From: Hormiphora californensis
Taxonomy: Eukaryota; Ctenophora; Tentaculata; Cydippida; Pleurobrachiidae
Direction: 5' to 3'
Length of the DNA stretch: 64,000 nt
Assembly (NCBI GenBank): GCA_020137815.1
Contig: CM035358.1
Span: forward strand, 5,421,488-5,485,487
Translations under genes and position numbers: made by a program
Shown here: one piece after another, positions 37,701 to 64,000 of the stretch
Position numbering within the stretch: position 1 is the stretch's first letter
How the letters are laid out: each line of letters opens with the position of its first letter
The notes under the pieces: generated by a model
The model's input: the letters and a program-made list of their open reading frames with translations, nothing else
Database searches by the model: none
What the model was told of the DNA's origin: nothing

Positions 37701-40700
37701 TACATGTGCCATTTTACCCCGTGTGCCATTTTACCCCTTTCTACCCTATAACGTTTTATAACGTTTTTTGAACTTTTTTAAAACTACAATTTTTATCAAA
37801 TTTGAATAATATTTTTATCGAAAAAATGTCTCCAGAAAATGGCAGTAGGGGTGGATACAGAAATTGCTATGTATGGACATAAACAGTAGATTATGGTAAA
37901 AAAATGTGCAGGAAATGAACAAATGCAGTCAATAGACGTCCGGAAGGATGAAAATTTAATGGAAAAGTGTCAAGATGAATGCTGAAAAAACATAAAAAGT
38001 AGGGCTAAAAAAAGCTAAAAAAAGTTATCGACCAAAATCAGGGTACCTTTAGCTTTTTTTAGGGCTGGACCCCCCCCAATATTATACCGGATAGAATTGC
38101 CTGTATTATGTTTAACTAGCAAAATCATAGCAAAAGTATCAAAAGTAAGTACATATCTCTCTTATAGTCTCTCTCTCTCTCTCTCTCATTCCCTCTCTCC
38201 TAATCTCAGTCCCCCCTCTCATTCTCCCCTCTCATTCCCTCTTCTCTCCCAAACTCATTCCCATGTCTCATTTAATTCATGTATAGGTGCTCATGGTGTT
38301 CGAATTCAGAAAGGAGGCCTTGAACATTTACAGTTAGCCTATTATCCAGCGATATAAACCATTTAAATTCATTGCCTATAGGTGCTCAGTGGTGTTCGGA
38401 TTTCAGAAGATGAGATTGAAAAGGCGGTCGTTGAATACGGGTCTGTTATGACTTGCATGAAATGGGACAGCAAAGCAGGTATAAATTTTATATATTACTA
38501 ACTCCGATATATATTAACCACACAGTTATGGTAATAGTTTAATCAATCAATCAACAAATCAACCAACCAATCAATCACAATAGTCATGTATATAAAAAAT
38601 CGAAACAAACAACAATTAGTACTCTTTAGTTGTTTTGTACAAACTCTTTTATTTTATATAACAGTTTTATATAACAGTCTAACTTGGCAACTCTTTAGGA
38701 GGAGGATGTTATTTTAAAAAGTATAAGGGAGGCGTGTTTGCTGGAGAACCAATGGTGATGGGTTGTAAGGCCAATTGCTGTGACCATGCTGTTCTAATAG
38801 TAGGGTAGGTACTGAGACAGTTGCAGTAACATAGACACCTGGCGGGACCCCGCACGACCCCTGCGCCAGGTGTCTATGTCACCAACTGAGACAGTTGGTG
38901 ACGCAGTCACCCCTACAATTCCTGCGCGTAGCGTGGCAAAACGAAGCCTCTCTAGAGAGGTGACGGCGCTACTAACTGAAACAGCTGAGCTTCTACATTG
39001 GACAGTCATAGAAGTAGGGTCGCAAAGAAATTAATTCACTGTTGCCGCCCGGTTTCTGTAGCTCAAACTATGAAGGTTCGGCAGATCAACGCCCAATAAC
39101 CATATAATATTTTGCAGGAACCGACCGAATCAGGAAATTCTGGTCCCAGATTGGCTGATAACCAGTCACGTGACCTAAATAACGAGTTCTGATTGGTTCG
39201 GTCGGTTCCTGATATTTTGTTTCTCCAGGTATTCGCCCAGCTATTGGATTGTCAGGAACAGTCACGGAACTACTTTCGGAGAGAACGGATACTTCAAGAT
39301 AAAGAAGGGAATCAACTCCTGCGGAATCGAGGATTACGTTGTGGTAAGAGTTACAGTGCTGCTTGTAGTGGCATTACGGTAATGGTGGATACCGTAATAG
39401 CGTGGACTTTGCGTAACATGCAAGTGCTTTTGTAAAAAAACTGATGAACATACATTTGGCAGCACGTCATAGCGTGTTGATTGGCCGAGCTTGCGCATCC
39501 TCTTACTGTAATGCAAAACCAAAACGGTTTTTAATTACCGTAATGGCACTACAAGCACCGTATAGTTGCTATATAAACACTTTCAGCCGTTATGATGCTC
39601 TTCATTACTATTCCCATGGAATTAAAAAATAGTTTATAACCAACAACCAACCCTCTCTCTAGGTTATTGATTCGACGAGACGGGGAAGCAAAGATATTTT
39701 GGAAAACGGATGTCCCGCAGATAAACCCAAATTTTGTGAAGATATTTACACGTGTGTGCCGGAGGATGAAAATTGTGTCACCCCTAGCAGCCAACGGGTT
39801 AGTACAGGAGCATGTTACAGTTGGACCCCGATTTACCGGCACCCTCGGGAAAAAGGGTTATGTCCGTTAAATTGGGGCGTCCGCTAAATCGGTGTCAAAT
39901 ACTCTTAATTTCTTATATCGGGGGAAGAATGAAGATTAACCTTGCCGTTAAATCGGGGTCCGACTGTTTAGATAATCCTGTTATTATAGGTAGCACTGGA
40001 ACTAAGGGATTACGAAGAAATGCTTGAGGCTGATCTTGCGGAGATGAAACTGAGGAACAAGGTTAAACTTGAAAAGAGGTGTGCCGATATGTCGGCTACT
40101 CGTTGTGCTCAATACAAAACTAGGGGACTGTGTTCGAATCCAGCTTATGCTAAGAGGTGTCCGGTAACTTGTGACGTGTGTGCTGAGGAAGAGGAAGAAG
40201 AGGAGGAAGAGAAAGAAGAGGAAGAGAAGGAAGAGGGGAAAAAAGGGTGTGCCGATATGTCGGCTACTCGTTGTGCTCAATACAAAACTAGGGGACTGTG
40301 TTCGAATCCAGCTTATGCTAAGAGATGTCCGGTAACTTGTGACGCCTGTGCTGAGGAAGAGGAAGAAGAGGAGGAAGGGGAAGAAGAGGAAGAGAAGGAA
40401 GAGGGGAAAAAAGGGTGTGTCGATACGAAAAAGGGTACTATTTGTGCTCAATACAAAGCTATGGGATTATGTACTAAGAGTTCACAAATTGCTAAATGGT
40501 GTCCGGTAACTTGTGACGCCTGTGCTGAGGAAGAGGAGAAAAAAGTGTGTCAGGATAAGAAATCAGAGTAAGTTAGAAAATGTTTCTGAAGTTAATTATC
40601 TTGTCCGCACAATACGTTATTCCAGATAGCCAAACTTAAACTCTCTACAGCTGTGATAAGTGGGCGAAGAATTACGGTTGCGATAGGGTGAAAGAACTAT

Positions 40701-42582
40701 GCCCAGTGACATGTGACACGTGTGCTGATGATGAAGAAGCCTTGGAACCGAAGAGCAGTGAAATCGAGGGACAGTGTTATCCACTCAAAATTGAAAATGG
40801 TACAGTTAAACCTGCATTTTAAACCGGACGGATAATTCCCGCGTATTTCATTTTTAAATACAGTGCACCTCGCACCTGGATTTACTGTCTTCTAAATCTA
40901 ACTCCCAAACCTAACCTTACTTCCTCCCTCAGCTAGTACAGGCAGCAGAATGTTGAATCCAGGTGACAACCTAAAATTCAGATGTAGGCCGGGATACATT
41001 GCAACGGGCAGTGCCTCCTGTCTTATCCAGAATGTATTCACCAATGAAGCAGGCGATGCTCGACTTACACCTGAATGTTTAAAGGTAACTTAGTTATTAA
41101 TTAAGTACTAATTATACACGCCATACGCCCAATCAACGTCCTTTTGTGTTTTGTCATAGCTCGAATCTTAATCAATCGAACAAACGAGATGTACTCAGTA
41201 GCATGAAAAACAAATTCCTTCTCGTTCAGTAAGGGTTGAGTTCTCCACCCGTTACTCAAGTTTTTTCATGATTACAATCTTCCTCTTATTCTTATGGTTA
41301 ACTCCCTAGCACACACCTGCCAATTGTTTCCCCTACCAGGTGGACACATCTAACACCTTCACCGGAAGCGGGGAAGACTACGCTGGTACTACTAGCACCA
41401 CTATCACTGGGAAAACGTGCATGAACTGGAACAAATTGGTACTCGAGGGTAAGTCACACGTGCAGTACTAAACAGGAACCGACCGAATCAGGAAATACTG
41501 GTCCCTGATTGGCTAATAACCAGTCACGTGACCTGAATAACGAGTTCTGATTGGTTGTTTACTTGTTTCGGTCGGTGCCTGGTACTAAATCAATCACTTT
41601 CATCATTGATTTTGCTCGGGGATCACGTATCATGTTTCTCAAATTGAACTTGCTATAGGATAAGGATCACGTATCATGTTTCTCAAATTGATCTTGCTAT
41701 AGGATCACGTTTCTCAAATTGACCTTGCTATAGGATCATGTTTCTCAAATTGATCTTGCTAGAATGACCGTCCTCTACAGGAGAGTTGTATGCTGAAAGT
41801 GCACCTGGAGTATACGAACTCGGAAACCATAACATGTGCAGGAACCCTGGAGGAAAGGAGGTAAGTGCAGTCTCTTAATTGAGAAATCGGAAGAATGATT
41901 TGAAAGTTGGTCTGGATTTAAATACAAATAACTATACTAAGTTAGACGTGATTGAGGAGTGAGGAAGTTAGCGCCTTGCTTAATCGGGAGCAATATTCTA
42001 TTAGTTTCAACATAAATAAATACTATTATAATAGTTCTTCATAAATAAAATATCATAAATAAGATACTTACATTTCCTTCTTCAGGCGGTACCTTGGTGC
42101 TTTGCAGAGGGAGACACAACTGCGGAAGCTACTGTCAGCTTCTGTTTCAATTACCCCGGGTGCGACAAGTGTACTGGTGCACCGGATAGGAGGAGGGACT
42201 GCAGTGTCGCGTAAGTCATCTTAATAATCCTTGTTATATGTTCTAACTCTCGGCCCTTTACGGGCGCCCGAAACACTGTCTTATAGCCAGGCAAAATAAT
42301 CCGATAGAATGAGAATTACTAACCAGTTTAGTTTTGCAACTAGAAACTGACACAATTTGGAGATTTTTCGGAGAGAGATACCTTTTACACCACTATCAAC
42401 AAATACCGGGGGAAACATAGTCTTTTGATATTCTTCCCATTAATTCAAGATCTTCAGCCAAAAAATAGAACAATCCCTGCAGAGCTCAGTGTAAATATGT
42501 TGACACATCAACTAGCAACCAGACAGAATACTTCTGGACGAACTGCCATGCTACCTGCTGTGCCGCTGCTGGGTGCATCTAG
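31748..42582 (+). CDS. Gene B: papain-like peptidase with duplicated catalytic cassette, ShK x4, sushi, kringle
   Basis: Paralogue of gene A. Exons 1-6: 31748-31835, 32029-32125, 32328-32439, 32641-32764, 32922-33037, 33215-33334. Exons 7-10 exist twice: 34770-34866, 35087-35192, 35615-35729, 36049-36183; and 38382-38478, 38699-38804, 39229-39343, 39663-39797. Exons 11-17: 39990-40567, 40651-40799, 40933-41084, 41340-41448, 41781-41860, 42086-42210, 42483-42582. One cassette gives 800 aa; both give 951, still in frame. Signal peptide MRVLICFVVFLATVSA. NQQTCGNCY supplies Gln and the catalytic Cys; each cassette supplies CCDHAVLIVG (His) and RNSHG (Asn). Exon 11 has three ShK modules separated by Glu-rich linkers, the first two nearly identical at a 168-bp period. 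A fourth ShK module, sushi, kringle-like and C-terminal Cys-rich modules follow as in gene A. Which cassette is spliced cannot be seen here. Confidence 0.87.
33506..33721. mobile_element. 216-bp long-arm palindrome
   Basis: Arms of about 90 bp (ATTTAGAGCAAAAACTAATT... and its reverse complement) differ by one indel in what I aligned, with a loop of about 33 bp. Intron 6 of gene B. No coding capacity. Confidence 0.9.
33722..34729. other. Rest of gene B intron 6, nothing recognised
   Basis: About 1 kb with several GTGACGTCA (CRE-like) strings at 33870-33905 and 34200-34225 but no frame or repeat I can assign. Confidence 0.5.
35207..35273. mobile_element. Palindromic MITE (GGTAACATAGACACCTGGC), copy 1
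   Basis: Inverted arms AACATAGACACCTGGC and GCCAGGTGTCTATGT, flanked by direct CTGAGACAGTT. Confidence 0.8.
35502..35596. mobile_element. MITE (AGGAACCGACCGAATCAGG family), copy 2
   Basis: Inverted ends AGGAACCGACCGAATCAGG and CGGTCGGTTCCT, just before exon 9 of the first cassette. Confidence 0.88.
35747..35942. mobile_element. Palindromic MITE (GCTTGTAGTGGCATTACGG)
   Basis: Inverted ends GCTTGTAGTGGCATTACGG and CCGTAATGGCACTACAAGC (left end one base interrupted). It begins less than 20 bp after the exon 9 donor. Second copy at 39361-39556, diverged copy at 56954-57122. Confidence 0.85.
36772..38083. mobile_element. 1.3-kb inverted-repeat element (AATATTGGGG...TCCAGCCC)
   Basis: Left end AATATTGGGGG...GTCCAGCCC followed by TAAAAAAAGCTAA; right end TTAGGGCTGGACCCC...CCAATATT. 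The subterminal AAAATCAGGGTACCTTTAGC is repeated at both sides. (AGCTTTTTTT)n and its complement fill the left part. No coding frame. It lies between the two gene B cassettes and hosts a nested element. Confidence 0.85.
37019..37748. mobile_element. Nested 0.73-kb element (AGGGTAGAAAGGGGTAAAATGG)
   Basis: Ends TTAGGGTAGAAAGGGGTAAA and TTTACCCCTTTCTACCCTATAA are inverted. The interior repeats CTGGGGTAAAATGGTCCA and its complement at least six times. Wholly inside the 1.3-kb element. Confidence 0.85.
38287..38312 (+). pseudogene. Remnant of a third exon-7 copy
   Basis: GTGCTCATGGTGTTCGAATT preceded by TATAG matches the exon 7 start (GTGCTCAGTGGTGTTCGGATT) with a lost base. It stands just upstream of the second cassette and is not usable as an exon. 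Confidence 0.6.
38342..39805 (+). repeat. Segmental duplication, copy 2 (gene B exons 7'-10')
   Basis: Partner of 34730-36191, offset 3,612-3,614 bp. Exon phases are intact (97+106+115+135 = 453 nt). Includes its own copies of the MITEs at 38819-38887, 39116-39210 and 39361-39556. Confidence 0.93.
39116..39210. mobile_element. MITE (AGGAACCGACCGAATCAGG family), copy 3
   Basis: Duplicated together with the cassette; same ends as copy 2. Confidence 0.88.
39818..39966. mobile_element. TA-flanked MITE (CAGTCGGACCCCG family), copy 4
   Basis: CAGTTGGACCCCGATTTACC at the left and AAATCGGGGTCCGACTG at the right. Intron 10 of gene B, between the second cassette and exon 11; absent after the first cassette, so it inserted after or outside the duplication. 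Confidence 0.8.
41474..41580. mobile_element. MITE (AGGAACCGACCGAATCAGG family), copy 4
   Basis: Full length with GGTTGTTTACTTGTTTCGG at the right, intron 14 of gene B. Confidence 0.88.
41620..41762. repeat. About 35-bp tandem repeat
   Basis: Four decaying units with GGATCACGTATCATGTTTCTC and AAATTGATCTTGCTATA, intron 14 of gene B. Confidence 0.85.
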
Positions 42583-44992
42583 ATGAGAGATATCTAACGG
42601 AATAATGATAGCACCTGAGACCTAGTGAGGCTCCTTGAAGAGTACTACATACTGATCTGGGTGCTGCACTGATATATGGAAACAATGGTTGTCACGATCG
42701 CCATCAGATGGAAACGGACTGAAAAACTGAATAACTTTACTGTTATTTGCATGAAAATATAAGAGCCGATGTTGAAGAGACGTTACTTAATTATTTTTTT
42801 ACATCGTTGCTGCATTAACAAAGTGTATAATATATGTTTTCCGGGGATACAGGAAATAGCATTTGACACACACAGCTACTGCAAACCATGAGTTTAGTAG
42901 ATAGCTTGGCACGGGGAAGTTAAATACGAATGTGCAATAGCACTTGCTCACCCTTCACCCTCATCCAATTGTAATGCAAACACTGTTTTCCAGTTGTCCT
43001 CATGCCCAAAATGATGGTATTGTTTGTTGGTTTTCATCATCCGTCACATACTGTTACATAATTAGCAGCCACATATGATAACCTCAAGAGTCATGCGGCA
43101 TTGGTGTATACCGCCGCCATCTTTATAATCGGTTGTAACGACCGCCCTACTACTACTGCTCTGTTATGATGAGATCACACAACAACAAACACGGAATTGG
43201 GACAGACCTGTGAACTACCTACATCATCATCATCACCATGGTCTTGCCAATAAGTTTTAACTGTTTTCCTGATGCACCAACTACGTTACATGTGCAGCAC
43301 CTCGAGCCAAAAAACTCATTGGGGGATCTGATAAATTTGTTAGTGACCTGACAGGTTTGCACTTTGAACTGCCACCCCTAATACACCACCCCCGAACCCA
43401 CAACTGCCGATATCGGGGTTATGACGCATTTACACCACACACACTTTCGTATACGTTAATTTGTCTGTGTTTGTCTGACTGGTTGCCATAGCAACAACTG
43501 GCTCTGTCTATGTCTGGTATAGAGTGCGGTTCCGCTTATATGATCTTTGCTCTCTTTTTATTTCTCTCTGTATTGAGAAAAGTATATTATACACGTACTA
43601 TAGAGTGGAAGCTTATTATTCGAACTTGGCCTAAACAATTTGTTTCTTTTTAATTACTTCACTGTATCCATGTCTCCTCCCAGATTGCAATTTCCCAGCT
43701 TTTAACACACGGAAGTCACATAGTGCTTTACAAAGGGGCAATTGTGTCTACATGCATGGTGAATGGTCTATACGTAGTCTTCTACACAATTAAATAACGT
43801 AATCGTAATGGCCCGGAAGTGGTCCACCCTCTGTTGTTCAAGGCAGTAATTAGTAATGGCACAATTGTAGTCGATCAGCTGTTGATAGGTTTTTATGTTT
43901 TGAATTCCCTTTTTCCAAAATGCTTTAGGGACCAGCTTATAAAAAGTACCCGTACTTTTTGTAGATTGCTCTGTCTGAGAATCTGAGATTCCTCGTACTA
44001 TTCCTAATTTACTTTTGGGGACACCTATCACTGATCTTTTATTAACTCTGAGTGATGACCATGTGACATAATTTAGCTCTTAGGTCGTTCACTAAAATGA
44101 ATGTACATACGTCATACACCACAACAACAAACAATATATGCCCTTGTCCCTGGCCTAGTAGTAGCAGTGAGACAAATTAGTGTGTTTACTTAGTGTTGCA
44201 TTTGTTTACGATTGTCGCCTACTACCAGCTATTTGGAGGTATAGTAGCAGTGTACACTTGTTCAAGGGTCTCAAACTTAGGTAGCAGTGCTATACACTTG
44301 TTCAAGGGTCTCAAACCTGTATTGTTAGAGTAACTAACACTAAGTACTGAGGGGTCTCAGAAATTCTAAGCCCCGAGTTCTAAGCAAGGTCGTCGTTGTC
44401 CTATCTGAGCGCTACTATATAGTGTGGTAGACGGAAAACTGCCTCTCTATACCATTCTATAGAGCGATATAGTACACCGATTAGGTGTTTTTCAACTTTG
44501 CTCTCAGTAGTTTAAAGCAGATCTAGTTTTTCTGCTTCACAATAGATCTATAGAGTTTCTGCACTTCTGCAGTACATGGAATCCACGTCGTGGATAGGCC
44601 ACAGAAATTGGCCACAGAAACCTTTGAATCTGAGTTTTGTATTGTCAACTGCATTAAGTCATATTAACTTGTTCAGCTTGAACTGCTTTATTGTTTGATA
44701 CTTTATAATACCTCAGTACCATATACCATATCTATATTGTATTGCCAAGTAGCAGGAGTCACTTGCTTTGTTCGACCCTCTCTCCGACATAACAAGGAGA
44801 CACCTTGGTGACATAGACGCCTCACGCCAGGTGTCTATGTCACCAAGGAGACACCTAGGGTAGCTCCTATCTAAAGTAACCAATATATATCTCTGACAAC
44901 AGTTTGCAGCAATAAAGGCAAACTACGAAAAGATCCAACAACAGTAATATTTTTACTACAACGACAAGCGTACTTGACGCTTCTATAACTTA
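42583..44992. other. Spacer between genes B and C
   Basis: No supported gene. A minus-strand 87-codon frame at 43768-44031 has no recognisable feature. A palindromic MITE (44803-44848) lies in it, with arms GGTGACATAGACGCC and CCAGGTGTCTATGTCACC flanked by direct AAGGAGACACCT. The gene C promoter must lie near 44900; CAATATATATC at 44880 is a weak TATA candidate. Confidence 0.5.

Positions 44993-64000
<19,008 letters not shown>

Noticed and set aside
40002-40451. 149-codon minus-strand frame rich in Phe/Leu
   Set aside because: Antisense of the Glu-rich linkers and ShK repeats of gene B exon 11.
43768-44031. 87-codon minus-strand frame in the gene B-C spacer
   Set aside because: No motif, signal peptide, splice continuation or repeat support; length is within chance for this DNA.

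Overview
This is nuclear DNA of an invertebrate animal. The coding signal is broken into short exons with GT-AG introns of about 50-2,200 bp. The domain vocabulary is metazoan: an SLC22 transporter, ShK, sushi, kringle and Ig modules, and a SERTA-like motif. The spacer DNA is full of (CT)n/(GA)n microsatellites and small palindromic transposons. I cannot name the species. The compact introns and the ShK/kringle/papain mixture would fit an early-branching animal such as a sponge or cnidarian, but that is inference.

Layout. 1-489 is the 3' coding end of a SERTA-like gene. About 490-6,490 is spacer, with microsatellites, a 37-bp tandem repeat and a homopolymer-rich stretch (about 4,070-5,350) that looks like poor consensus sequence. 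6,497-11,620 (minus) is a 14-exon SLC22-type transporter that I could join in frame from ATG to stop (530 residues), except for one in-frame TGA in exon 13. About 13,999-21,014 is a 7-kb Helitron with an intron-containing Rep/helicase gene, flanked by a long inverted repeat. 23,543-29,644 (gene A, 18 exons, 709 aa) and 31,748-42,582 (gene B, 800 aa with one cassette) are paralogous secreted papain-like peptidases with C-terminal ShK, sushi, kringle and ShK-like modules. 44,993 to beyond 64,000 (gene C) starts with a signal peptide, a Cys-rich module and a sushi module, then at least 22 Ig domains across 36 exons, and runs off the window.

Most notable is gene B. Exons 7-10, which encode the His/Asn half of the papain active site, are duplicated in tandem as a frame-neutral 453-nt cassette. 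The intron between exons 7 and 8 is identical in the two copies as I read them, whereas exons 7 and 8 differ at nine amino-acid positions, several just before the catalytic His. This suggests alternative or diversifying catalytic halves. The spacer between the copies holds two nested inverted-repeat elements.

Genes A, B and C are consecutive, on the same strand, and all encode predicted secreted or extracellular multidomain proteins sharing sushi modules. They may form a defence, recognition or extracellular-matrix locus, but nothing in the sequence proves a joint function. At least eight families of short inverted-repeat elements recur here, mostly in introns and intergenic DNA.
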